Source of the DNA: Lentisphaeria bacterium
GTDB lineage: Bacteria > Verrucomicrobiota > Lentisphaeria > Victivallales > JAUVCU01
Assembly: GCA_030590715.1 (NCBI GenBank)
Contig: JAUVCU010000121.1
Coordinates: forward strand, 1 to 5,720
Reading direction: 5' to 3'
DNA: 5,720 nt
The notes beneath the pieces are model-generated. The model was not told the DNA's origin, searched no databases, and saw only the letters and a list, made by a program, of their open reading frames with translations. The translations under genes and the position numbers were made by a program. Below are positions 1 to 5,720 of this stretch, piece after piece (the first letter of the stretch is position 1; each line of letters opens with the position of its first letter).

Positions 1-480
1 AAGGCTGTTACGAAGAACAATACGCTGTTGAGCCGCGTAGAACTTAACGTCGTCTTGACCTTTCTGAACTTCTTTAGTATTTGGATCAACATAAAGAAGG
101 CGATCTACAACTTCACCTTTAACAAGCGCGTCAACGATATCAGCCGCGTCATCTTCTTTTACTTTAACGTAAAGGATGTCTGCGTTTTCAACGCGAACTA
201 GAGGACCCATCTGACAGAATCCCTGACATCCACTCTTTGAAACGTATACAGTGTTTGCCGGATCCATATCCGATTTTGCGTCAGCGTGTTTCTCTAGAAC
301 GATTTCAGCGTTGATTCCCGCTTCTTCGATTTTAGCTGCGATAGCGTCGCGAATTTTGAGTGCTCCCTGAGCAACACATCCCGTACCAGCGCAAAGAACG
401 ATACGCTCTTTCAGCGATCCGCTTACAGCATTAAATTCTTTAGCTGTGCTTTCAAGATCTACAGTTTGTACTGTTGTCAT
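1..480 (-). CDS. hydB: HydB/HndC-type NuoF-like flavoprotein subunit, N-terminal part (cut by window edge)
   Basis: The first 160 residues of a larger protein are seen; the reading frame stays open to base 1. The visible part is a thioredoxin-like [2Fe-2S] ferredoxin domain with ligand pattern CxxxxC (Cys30, Cys35) and CxxxC (Cys85, Cys89). It is followed by a linker and, at residues 153-158, the motif RIVLRN, which in this family opens the NuoF-type FMN/NADH-binding domain. A fused N-terminal [2Fe-2S] domain is typical of HydB/HndC subunits of NAD(P)-linked, often electron-bifurcating [FeFe] hydrogenases, and of related NAD-dependent formate dehydrogenases. Ordinary complex I NuoF usually lacks it. 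The expected role is NAD(H) binding at FMN and electron transfer to iron-sulfur centres in a soluble cytoplasmic complex. The ATG at 478-480 is preceded by AGGAG (490-494) with nine bases of spacing. It lies 20 bases after the NuoE-like gene, so the two are co-transcribed. The catalytic partner is out of view, so hydrogenase versus formate dehydrogenase stays open. Confidence 0.85.
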   Translation of the reverse strand, partial: MTTVQTVDLESTAKEFNAVSGSLKERIVLCAGTGCVAQGALKIRDAIAAKIEEAGINAEIVLEKHADAKSDMDPANTVYVSKSGCQGFCQMGPLVRVENADILYVKVKEDDAADIVDALVKGEVVDRLLYVDPNTKEVQKGQDDVKFYAAQQRIVLRNSL

Positions 481-489
481 TATTATAAT

Positions 490-494
490 CTCCT
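490..494 (-). promoter_or_regulatory. Ribosome-binding site of the hydB-like gene
   Basis: AGGAG on the minus strand lies nine bases before the ATG at 478-480, inside the 20-base gap between the two operon genes. It supports this start and independent translation initiation of the second gene. Confidence 0.75.
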
Positions 495-500
495 GAACGA

Positions 501-1049
501 CTATGCGTTTGCGTTTTCTTTTTTCAGAATATCGTTCACAAGCGCGATTGCCGCTTCAGGAGTAACCTGACCGTGAACATCTTCGTTGATAAGTAATACC
601 GGAGCAAGACCACACGCTCCAACACAACTTACTTTTTCCAGTGTGAAAAGCATATCTTCCGTTGTCTCTTCACCGTCTTCAAGAGCAAGCTTTTCAAAAA
701 GCTTACTAAACACAACAGCAGATCCTCTAACGTGGCATGCTGTTCCAGCACATACAGAGATTTTATATTTACCCTGTGGCACTACTGTGAAGTACGAGTA
801 AAAGCTAACAACTCCGTAAACATCAGCCAAATGTAGTTTCAGCTTGTTTGCTACGTATAGCTGTACGCTTTCAGCAAGGTAACCAAACAGGTCCTGTGCT
901 TTACGAAGACTTGGGATCATAAATCCGCGGTTTTTGTTCGCATCATCTGTGATCTCAAGACCGTCCATGAACATGTCCAGCTCTGCGCGAGCCTCTGGCA
1001 TTTCGTCCACAAGACCATCGCTTCCAATTGGTCCTCTGTTTTCGCTCAT
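501..1049 (-). CDS. hydC: NuoE/HydC-like [2Fe-2S] subunit of an NAD(H)-linked hydrogenase or related complex
   Basis: This 182-residue protein is of the 24-kDa NuoE family. A helical N-terminal part (about residues 15-70) is followed by a thioredoxin-like [2Fe-2S] domain. The ligands are Cys100 and Cys105 (CAGTAC) and Cys142 and Cys146 (CVGAC), with the family's typical GLAP just after the last cysteine. The motif DVYGVVSFYSYF (about 76-87) also matches the family signature region. In HydABC/HndABCD complexes this subunit relays electrons next to the NuoF-like flavoprotein, whose gene follows 20 bases downstream. Its length is normal. The N-terminal 20 residues are acidic and not conserved-looking. 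The ATG at 1047-1049 is preceded by GGAG at 1057-1060, seven bases upstream. The gene is first in the leftward operon and faces rex, so Rex control is likely. The same fold occurs in complex I and in NAD-dependent formate dehydrogenases; hydrogenase is favoured because of the HydB-type neighbour and the adjacent rex. Confidence 0.88.
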   Translation of the reverse strand: MSENRGPIGSDGLVDEMPEARAELDMFMDGLEITDDANKNRGFMIPSLRKAQDLFGYLAESVQLYVANKLKLHLADVYGVVSFYSYFTVVPQGKYKISVCAGTACHVRGSAVVFSKLFEKLALEDGEETTEDMLFTLEKVSCVGACGLAPVLLINEDVHGQVTPEAAIALVNDILKKENANA

Positions 1050-1056
1050 CTTTTCT

Positions 1057-1060
1057 CTCC
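1057..1060 (-). promoter_or_regulatory. Ribosome-binding site of the hydC-like gene
   Basis: GGAG on the minus strand (in a GGAGAG context) lies seven bases before the ATG at 1047-1049. Confidence 0.7.
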
Positions 1061-1107
1061 AAGATTTATAGTTTAAAAACTAGTTTAAAATTTCTTCTAT
1101 AGATATC

Positions 1108-1136
1108 GTTATATTTTCGTGCTACAAAATGGTTAA
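1108..1136 (-). promoter_or_regulatory. Candidate promoter of the hydC-hydB operon
   Basis: On the minus strand, TTAACC (1131-1136, four of six matches to the -35 consensus) and TATAAC (1108-1113, five of six to the -10) are separated by 17 bases. Transcription would begin near 1101, giving a leader of roughly 50 bases. The strong Rex site would then lie about 24 bases upstream of the -35, which is unusual for a simple repressor. A rival is a -35 TTAACA at 1161-1166 inside the Rex site, but its -10 partner (1138-1143) is poor. AT-rich DNA makes chance matches common. Confidence 0.35.
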
Positions 1137-1159
1137 AAACAGAGATTTTTCAAGGAATG

Positions 1160-1177
1160 TTGTTAAAAAAATAACAT
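1160..1177. promoter_or_regulatory. Probable Rex operator
   Basis: The site reads TTGTTA, six A bases, then TAACAT. The known Rex consensus is TTGTTAAnnnnTTAACAA (or TTGTGAAnnnnTTCACAA). Eleven of the twelve outer half-site bases match the first form, with exact 18-base spacing; one end base and one inner base differ. It lies between rex and the hydC-like gene, where Rex regulation would be expected. Rex binds such sites when NADH/NAD+ is low and releases them when NADH rises. Confidence 0.7.
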
Positions 1178-1249
1178 AAAGAACACACTTAGGGCAACAT
1201 AAGCAATTGAATTGTGCAAAATATATTTTTTTATGTAACTTCAAGAACA

Positions 1250-1267
1250 TGTTTTAATTCTTAACAA
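1250..1267. promoter_or_regulatory. Weaker second Rex-operator candidate
   Basis: The right half-site, TTAACAA (1261-1267), is exact. The left half, beginning at 1250, matches only four of seven consensus bases. Its location is what makes it of interest: the exact half contains the best -35 candidate for rex, which would allow autoregulation. It may also be chance in AT-rich DNA. Confidence 0.35.
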
Positions 1268-1288
1268 AGTATAAAATTAGGGTATACA
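1261..1288 (+). promoter_or_regulatory. Candidate rex promoter
   Basis: TTAACA (1261-1266, five of six matches to the -35) and TATACA (1283-1288, four of six to the -10) are 16 bases apart. Transcription would start near 1295, giving a leader of about 78 bases before the rex ATG. An alternative -10, TATATT at 1327-1332, has no good -35 partner. Confidence 0.35.
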
Positions 1289-1360
1289 AAGGGGAATAAG
1301 GGTGTGTAAAATCATATTGAGGAATCTATATTATGTACCTTACTGGAACAATAAACCCTT

Positions 1361-1364
1361 GGAG
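1361..1364 (+). promoter_or_regulatory. Ribosome-binding site of rex
   Basis: GGAG lies eight bases before the ATG at 1373 and supports that start. Confidence 0.75.
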
Positions 1365-1372
1365 TTAAAAAT

Positions 1373-2005
1373 ATGAAACCGACAGAAGAAATAATAAGAA
1401 GGTTGTCAAATTATCGCCGAGTTCTATACAAACTAAAATCATTAGGATTTATAAAGGTATTCTCAGACAACCTTGGAGATGCTCTAGGAATTTCTCCAAC
1501 GCAGGTTCGAAAAGACTTTTCTCTTTTCAAAATCACGGGCAAAAAGAAAGGAGGCTACGAGGTTGAAGTAATCCTCGAACGCCTTAACACAATCCTAGGA
1601 AAAGATGTAATTCAGAATGTAATCGTTGTCGGATGCGGGAAAATGGGCAGTGCTCTCATGAACTACAACGGCTTCGCTTCCGAAGGAATGCGTGTTGTTG
1701 CCGGATTTGACGCCGATCCGTCACTGGTCGACCCCGAAGCTCGAATTCCTATATACGGCCTTGAAGACCTGTCGAAAATATCTCAGCAGTTCGACGTTAA
1801 GGTTGCGATCATGACCGTTCCTGAATCACGCGCACCACAGCTAATTGATTCTCTTAATGAAGCGGGAATCAAAGGGATTCTGAACTTTGCCCCTATTGAA
1901 CTGAAATCACGCAACGACTGCCTTATCCACAACATCAGTATCCTGCTCGAGCTGGAAAATATGATCTACTTTGTAAACAACCTCGACGACAAAATAGTTA
2001 TTTAA
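1373..2005 (+). CDS. rex: Redox-sensing transcriptional repressor Rex
   Basis: This 210-residue protein has the normal length and architecture of Rex. The N-terminal winged-helix DNA-binding domain spans about residues 1-75. It holds the family pattern RRLSNYRRVLYKL (9-21), the recognition segment SPTQVRKDFS (41-50) and the wing around GKKKGGY (56-62). A Rossmann domain follows, with the dinucleotide loop GCGKMG (87-92) after a hydrophobic strand and the strand-2 acidic residues FDAD (112-115) that select NAD(H). The C-terminal helix (about 185-203) is the segment that swaps between subunits in Rex dimers. Rex represses genes for fermentative and hydrogen metabolism until NADH accumulates. 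The gene is divergent from the hydC-like operon, and the shared region contains an 18-base site close to the Rex consensus, so its target is probably next door. Minor oddities are a Cys in the dinucleotide loop, where GAG is common, and a lysine-rich wing (residues 57-59), where the family usually has a glycine-arginine pattern. Confidence 0.95.
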   Translation: MKPTEEIIRRLSNYRRVLYKLKSLGFIKVFSDNLGDALGISPTQVRKDFSLFKITGKKKGGYEVEVILERLNTILGKDVIQNVIVVGCGKMGSALMNYNGFASEGMRVVAGFDADPSLVDPEARIPIYGLEDLSKISQQFDVKVAIMTVPESRAPQLIDSLNEAGIKGILNFAPIELKSRNDCLIHNISILLELENMIYFVNNLDDKIVI

Positions 2006-2030
2006 TAAATATAACTAATAAAGCGAGGAC

Positions 2031-2082
2031 TAATTATATTTGGCGGTGGTATAGTACCACCGCCTAATATACTTAATTTTTT
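2031..2082 (+). terminator. Long hairpin with T-run after rex: terminator, or palindromic operator
   Basis: A perfect 10-base-pair stem, GGCGGTGGTA (2042-2051) with TACCACCGCC (2055-2064), closes on a three-base loop, TAG. After one T-T mismatch, AT pairs extend the stem (2035-2040 with 2066-2071, then 2031-2033 with 2073-2075 after a second mismatch). A T6 run follows at 2077-2082. This fits a rho-independent terminator for rex. However, the next gene starts only 24 bases later, and TATAGT (2050-2055), a good -10 match, lies at the centre. Attenuation or operator function is therefore also possible. Confidence 0.65.
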
Positions 2083-2097
2083 ACACTAAAAAAACAT

Positions 2098-2103
2098 GGA
2101 GAG
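2098..2103 (+). promoter_or_regulatory. Ribosome-binding site of the 327-residue gene
   Basis: GGAGAG ends three bases before the ATG at 2107 (five bases if only GGAG pairs), rather close but usable. An overlapping ATG at 2096 is out of frame. Confidence 0.6.
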
Positions 2104-2106
2104 AAA

Positions 2107-3090
2107 ATGAATAAACTGAAGTTGGTTGTACTGGCAGCATTAATTATCGGAGCGGCATATGTAGGATTGAATTTTGCCGCTAAAAAAATGATTATATCCG
2201 AACTGGACAAGCTATCTAAAAAAACGGAGTTTGCGGGTGAGTTGAAATACGACTCGGTCTGCACGAATCTACTGACGGCTAAATTCAGCGCAAACAATGT
2301 GTCATTCATTTCAACACAGCAGCCGGTTGAGGCTGTGGTGGAAACTGTTGCTTTAGACAATATTTACTCTGCTCTGATCTCTAAGAACTTCACATCTGGT
2401 TTAAGCTTTGAAAACGTAAAGCTGACTGAAAAGACTAAAAACAAAGAGATCAATATTAATCTGATATCATTCGATAAGTTTACGGAAGGCAGCGAGAAGT
2501 TTCCCAAAGAACTTGGAATGACTGTAAAGGGACTTCACCTGACGAAAGAACTGTTGGGTAAAGAACATGAGCAGCTGTCTACTTTGGGCTACGAATCTGT
2601 ACTGGCAAACCTATCTATCGATTACAGCATTGACGAAGACAATAAGGTTCTTAGCCTGAACACATTGAGCTACGGAGCAGAAGAACTTGGAGAAATCGTG
2701 ATCAAGCTCAAACTTGGGGCAGTTGATCTGACAAACTTCAATCCGATCATGTTTATGTTCTCTTATCCTAAGATAGAGCTAGTATCTGCTTCATGCAGCT
2801 ATACAGACGACTCTTTCTTCAACAGATATATTGAAATGATGTCCAAAAAAACAGGCCAGTCAAAAGAGGATATCATCAAAAAAATGGACAGGGAAATTAA
2901 TGCAGTAATTGCACAGTTCCAGGATCCCGCTGTTCAGGACATTCTACTGAAGCTTAAAGATTTCCTTCACAATCCAAAACACATCACACTTTCCGCAAAT
3001 CCGGAAACACCGATTACGCTTGGAGAAATCCAAAATGCTACGGATCCAGTAATGGCTGTTAAACTTATGAATGCAAAAGCAACTCTATAG
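2107..3090 (+). CDS. Membrane-anchored extracytoplasmic protein of unknown function
   Basis: I do not recognise this 327-residue protein with certainty. Residues 5-24 form one hydrophobic segment after a short MNKLK start and before KK, typical of an uncleaved signal anchor with the rest outside the cytoplasm; no lipobox is visible. The remainder alternates short polar and hydrophobic beta-like stretches (about 40-230), then a helical, charged part (about 234-288, including KKTGQSKEDIIKKMDREI) and a closing beta-like segment, HITLSANPETPITLGEI (292-308), followed by DPVMAVKLMNAKA. Such an N-terminal anchor with long beta-rich repeats and a phrase like 'ITLSANPETP' is reminiscent of AsmA-like or DUF945/DUF2125-type periplasmic proteins; this is an impression, not an assignment. 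Two cysteines (52 and 230) could pair. It lies between the hairpin after rex and a strong terminator, so it is either read through from rex or has its own promoter. No functional link to Rex is evident. Confidence 0.8.
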   Translation: MNKLKLVVLAALIIGAAYVGLNFAAKKMIISELDKLSKKTEFAGELKYDSVCTNLLTAKFSANNVSFISTQQPVEAVVETVALDNIYSALISKNFTSGLSFENVKLTEKTKNKEININLISFDKFTEGSEKFPKELGMTVKGLHLTKELLGKEHEQLSTLGYESVLANLSIDYSIDEDNKVLSLNTLSYGAEELGEIVIKLKLGAVDLTNFNPIMFMFSYPKIELVSASCSYTDDSFFNRYIEMMSKKTGQSKEDIIKKMDREINAVIAQFQDPAVQDILLKLKDFLHNPKHITLSANPETPITLGEIQNATDPVMAVKLMNAKATL

Positions 3091-3110
3091 CATTTAGCTC
3101 TCTAAACCAC

Positions 3111-3150
3111 AAAGGCCGGCGATGATTTAATCATCTCCGGCCTTTTTTTT
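3111..3150 (+). terminator. Rho-independent terminator of the 327-residue gene
   Basis: AAAGGCCGG (3111-3119) pairs with CCGGCCTTT (3137-3145). After one C-T mismatch, GATGAT (3121-3126) pairs with ATCATC (3130-3135) around the loop TTA. A run of eight T bases (3143-3150) follows on the plus strand. It begins 20 bases after the stop codon at 3088-3090. On the minus strand, the hairpin is followed by a broken T-rich stretch (TTTGTGGTTT), so it may also weakly stop the convergent RND transcript. Confidence 0.9.
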
Positions 3151-3164
3151 GTTTATAAAGTCAT

Positions 3165-5720
3165 TCAGTCTAGGTTTGCGCGGGGTTCGAGGCTTTCACG
3201 GTCTGATATTTCAGCATACCATAGAAAGTGCACAGTTAGTCGCACATCACTTATTATGAGCATCACACATGGAACGACCAGCAAGGTGATCAATGTGGCG
3301 AAAGCAACTCCGAACGCGATTGAAACAGCCATAGGAATAAGGAACTGCGCCTGCAGGCTTTTCTCTAAAATGATTGGAGAAAGTCCAATAAAAGTAGTTA
3401 TCGTCGTGAGAAAGATAGGTCTGAACCTGCGCTTCCCTGCTTCGCAAAGAGCTTTGTGCAGTGACATCCCTTTACCCAAGCGGTGATTTACCGCTTCAAT
3501 AAGGACAATAGCGTCGTTCACCACGATTCCAGCCAGCGCGACCATTCCAAACATACTCATCATGGAAATAGGCAATCCGAACATTATGTGACCTAGAATA
3601 GCGCCAATCATTCCGAACGGGATTGTCACCATGATAATAACGGGCTGAACGTAAGAGCGGAAAACCGTTGCGATAACCATGAATATCCCGATCATAGCAA
3701 GAGGAAAGCCGGCTTTCAGTGAGTTCAATGACTCTTCCGACTCTTTCTGCTGCCCTTCCGCAGAGTAACTCAAATCGGAGTATTCAGCACAAAGTTGCGG
3801 CAGAAACTCTTTTTTCAAACTGTCAATAACCTCTTGGGCATTGGCAATATCCGAATTCAGGTCGGCACTAACCGTCAGACTTCTCTTTTTGTTGATTCGG
3901 GTAATTTTGGTCTGTCCTTCGGCGATCGTTATCTCTGCAATGTTTTTCAGCGGAACAGTATGTCCTAGTTTACTTTTAATCCTCATATTTTCCAAAGTCA
4001 TAAAAGAATCACGTCCATTGTAGCGTGGGTATCTTATTTTTACCCGAACATCATCTTTTCGACGCTGAACACGCGTTGTTTCCAGTCCGTAAAACCCACT
4101 GTTTACATGTCGGGCAACCGTATCAATATCAAAACCTAATTGCTCAGCTCCGGGCTTCAGCTTGATCTGAAATTCTTTTTTACCCGGTTGATAGTCCATT
4201 TTATGATCAAAGAGGCCATCAAGAGTTTTCAATTTTGAAATTAATTTCCGTCCTGCTGCTTTTAAAGACTGCTGATCATTACTGAAAAACTTGATCTCGA
4301 CAGGGAGTCCCGGAGGCCCCTCATCGAAAGTACCGAAAGAAGTGCTGATTGCGCGAGGGATATAACCGACCCTTTTCTGCCATTCGTATACTAATTCCTT
4401 ATAGTGAATATTTCGTTCCTCAGCCGGCATCATTTCAATGGCAATCTCAAAGCTGTTAGCTCCGACCTGCTCTCCGAAATTTATTGATCCTCCAAGCAAA
4501 GTAAATACAGCCTTACTGAGCTTTTCACCATTCGGACCTTTGAATTCATTTTCCACTTCATTCCATGCATCCAGAATATCCTGCGCAACCTTTTTGGTGA
4601 ATTCAACAGAAGTTCCAGCCTCCAGTTCCACTCTTGCACGGACATAATCATTATCGCTTTCAGGAAAAACAATTCGCTTGATCAATCCGCCTTGAACCAT
4701 ACCGGCAATAGTCATCATGATTACAATAGATATACATAACGTCAAATAGCGCCAGTGAAGTATCGTATTTACAGCCGGTCCGTAGACTGAATTAATAAAC
4801 TTGTCCAACAGTTCTCCAACGCTTCGTCTGAACCGTTCCGGCCAGGCAAAAAACCCGTGATGCCGAATTGTAGTCAGGTCGGGTAAATGCCTTAAATGTA
4901 CAGGAAGAATAAACAGACTTTCTACCAGCGAAATGGTCAAAGCAGCAATCACCGGCGTTGGGATTTCCTTTATGAATTTCCCCATAATGCCCCCTACGTA
5001 GTACAAGGGAATAAAAGCTAGAATTGTAGTGATGACGGCCGATATCACCGGCCACATAACTTCGTGAGTTCCGTTAGTAGCACTATCGACGGAGCTGTTG
5101 CCGTGCATCCGATGAACATATATGGATTCACCAACGACAATCGCATCATCCACAATCAGCCCGAGCATCATGATCAACGCAAAAAGAGTAAGCATATTCA
5201 ACGTCTGCCCGACAGCCCACATTATAGCCAATCCGCCACCGATGGAGATCACCACACCGGCTGCGACCCAGAAACTAAGCCTGAAGTCCAGAAACATCCA
5301 TAACGTAAGGAATATCAGAACGATCCCTATTTTTCCGTTAGAGATCAAAGTGTCCAGACGGTCGCGAATGTATTTCGAAACGTCGCGCCACTTCGTCAAC
5401 TTTATCCCGACCGGTAACGTTTTTGTTTTTTCCGCAAGATAGGCATCAACTTTTCCGGAAATGGAAATCGAATCTTCGTCGTCTGCTTTCAAAACCATAA
5501 TCGAGGCTGTCGGCTTCCCGTTGAACAAGGCCGATTGTTCAACATCTTCATCGAACGAATCTCTTACCTCCGCAATCTGATACAGTCTCACCGCCGTCCC
5601 GTCTGTTCTGGTTATAATAGGAATCTGCTCGAACTCCTCAGACATATATTTCCGCCCCTTGGTTCTGATACGGAAATTCTCGATCTCAGTTCTTATTGAA
5701 CCACCGGGCATTGTAACTGT
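3165..5720 (-). CDS. RND-family efflux transporter permease (AcrB-like), N-terminal part missing
   Basis: The frame stays open to the window edge (851 residues). A Met codon at 5709-5711 lies inside the conserved PGGSIRTE periplasmic motif, so it is not the true start; RND permeases are usually about 1,030-1,050 residues, so roughly 190 are missing. Counting from that Met, residues 1-110 belong to the first porter domain and about 125-275 to transmembrane helices 2-6, with the proton-relay pair Asp188-Asp189 in GLIVDDAIVV. Helix 7 is near 322-345, followed by FPESDNDYVRARVELEAGTS (349-368), the second porter/docking domains (to about 665), and helices 8-12 (about 668-821). In helix 10 the motif is GIVVNDAIVLIE (728-739). 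The protein is an inner-membrane proton-driven pump that would need a membrane-fusion partner and an outer-membrane channel; neither is in view and both may lie to the right, upstream. Substrate is unknown. The VDDA motif fits the hydrophobe/drug (HAE) branch better than the heavy-metal CusA branch. Confidence 0.92.
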   Translation of the reverse strand, partial: TVTMPGGSIRTEIENFRIRTKGRKYMSEEFEQIPIITRTDGTAVRLYQIAEVRDSFDEDVEQSALFNGKPTASIMVLKADDEDSISISGKVDAYLAEKTKTLPVGIKLTKWRDVSKYIRDRLDTLISNGKIGIVLIFLTLWMFLDFRLSFWVAAGVVISIGGGLAIMWAVGQTLNMLTLFALIMMLGLIVDDAIVVGESIYVHRMHGNSSVDSATNGTHEVMWPVISAVITTILAFIPLYYVGGIMGKFIKEIPTPVIAALTISLVESLFILPVHLRHLPDLTTIRHHGFFAWPERFRRSVGELLDKFINSVYGPAVNTILHWRYLTLCISIVIMMTIAGMVQGGLIKRIVFPESDNDYVRARVELEAGTSVEFTKKVAQDILDAWNEVENEFKGPNGEKLSKAVFTLLGGSINFGEQVGANSFEIAIEMMPAEERNIHYKELVYEWQKRVGYIPRAISTSFGTFDEGPPGLPVEIKFFSNDQQSLKAAGRKLISKLKTLDGLFDHKMDYQPGKKEFQIKLKPGAEQLGFDIDTVARHVNSGFYGLETTRVQRRKDDVRVKIRYPRYNGRDSFMTLENMRIKSKLGHTVPLKNIAEITIAEGQTKITRINKKRSLTVSADLNSDIANAQEVIDSLKKEFLPQLCAEYSDLSYSAEGQQKESEESLNSLKAGFPLAMIGIFMVIATVFRSYVQPVIIMVTIPFGMIGAILGHIMFGLPISMMSMFGMVALAGIVVNDAIVLIEAVNHRLGKGMSLHKALCEAGKRRFRPIFLTTITTFIGLSPIILEKSLQAQFLIPMAVSIAFGVAFATLITLLVVPCVMLIISDVRLTVHFLWYAEISDRESLEPRANLD

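Larger units (their letters stand above)
1050..1372. promoter_or_regulatory. Divergent AT-rich control region between hydC-like gene and rex
   Basis: These 323 bases hold no credible gene. They must carry the promoters for the leftward hydC-hydB operon and the rightward rex gene. Visible inside are two Rex-operator candidates, one promoter candidate per direction, two ribosome-binding sites, and a 12-base direct repeat at 1069-1092 (TAGTTTAAAA twice) that falls in the probable leader of the leftward operon. The repeat also creates a small palindrome, AAACTAGTTT, at 1077-1086. Confidence 0.75.

Noticed and set aside
1..480. Stand-alone HndB-like [2Fe-2S] protein
   Set aside because: The frame does not stop after the thioredoxin-like domain; it continues into the RIVLRN motif that begins the NuoF domain and runs off the window, so a fused HydB/HndC-type protein is more likely.
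1206..1240. Third Rex site around TTGTGCAAAATATATTTT
   Set aside because: Only the TTGTG start resembles a half-site; the opposite half has no TCACAA or TAACAA.
1050..1372. Sigma-54 promoter, riboswitch or small RNA gene in the divergent region
   Set aside because: No GG-N10-GC type -24/-12 element and no conserved riboswitch core or stable GC-rich fold was seen; the sequence is AT-rich with short matches only.
2073..2360. Minus-strand open frame of 95 codons opposite the start of the 327-residue gene
   Set aside because: It lies antisense to a well-supported gene, overlaps the terminator region, and its product is low-complexity serine/alanine-rich with no recognisable motif.
4481..5442. 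Several open frames of 60-106 codons on both strands inside the RND gene
   Set aside because: They are shadows of the RND coding frame, which shows continuous family motifs across the whole stretch.
5709..5711. ATG as the start of the RND protein
   Set aside because: It falls inside the conserved PGGSIRTE porter-domain motif, the frame continues open to the window edge, and about 190 residues expected in this family would be missing.
1..5720. CRISPR array, insertion sequence, attachment site, tRNA or rRNA
   Set aside because: No regularly spaced repeats, transposase, terminal inverted repeats, or RNA gene signatures were found on either strand.

Overview
The window looks like chromosomal DNA from a Gram-negative bacterium with an anaerobic or facultatively anaerobic, fermentative redox metabolism. 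An RND inner-membrane pump implies an outer membrane. A Rex repressor sits head-to-head with genes for HydC/HydB-type (NuoE/NuoF-like) flavoprotein subunits, which points to control of NAD(H)-linked hydrogen or formate metabolism. Intergenic DNA is AT-rich, and translation starts carry GGAG-type ribosome-binding sites. The phylum cannot be fixed from sequence alone. The protein style would fit the Lentisphaerota/Kiritimatiellota side of the PVC group or a deltaproteobacterium, but that is only an impression.

Layout from left to right: (1) On the minus strand, 1-1049 holds a two-gene operon, read leftward. The first gene (501-1049) is a NuoE/HydC-like [2Fe-2S] subunit. After 20 bases comes the N-terminal 160 residues of a HydB/NuoF-like flavoprotein, cut by the window edge. 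(2) 1050-1372 is an AT-rich divergent control region. It holds a strong Rex-operator candidate (1160-1177), a weaker one (1250-1267) overlapping the likely rex -35, and promoter candidates in both directions. (3) On the plus strand, rex occupies 1373-2005. It is followed by a long, nearly perfect hairpin with a T-run. (4) The hairpin lies only 24 bases before a plus-strand gene (2107-3090) for a 327-residue membrane-anchored extracytoplasmic protein of unknown function. (5) A strong terminator at 3111-3150 separates that gene from a convergent minus-strand RND efflux transporter (3165 to window end), whose N-terminal part lies beyond the right edge.

The best-supported regulatory story is that Rex senses a high NADH/NAD+ ratio, leaves its operator, and so de-represses the hydC-hydB operon, whose product exchanges electrons between NAD(H) and, most likely, a hydrogenase encoded further left. 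The 327-residue gene and the RND pump show no evident link to this circuit. No mobile element, CRISPR array, tRNA or rRNA is visible. I found no convincing undescribed system; the most original material is the 327-residue protein and the palindrome/hairpin in front of it.
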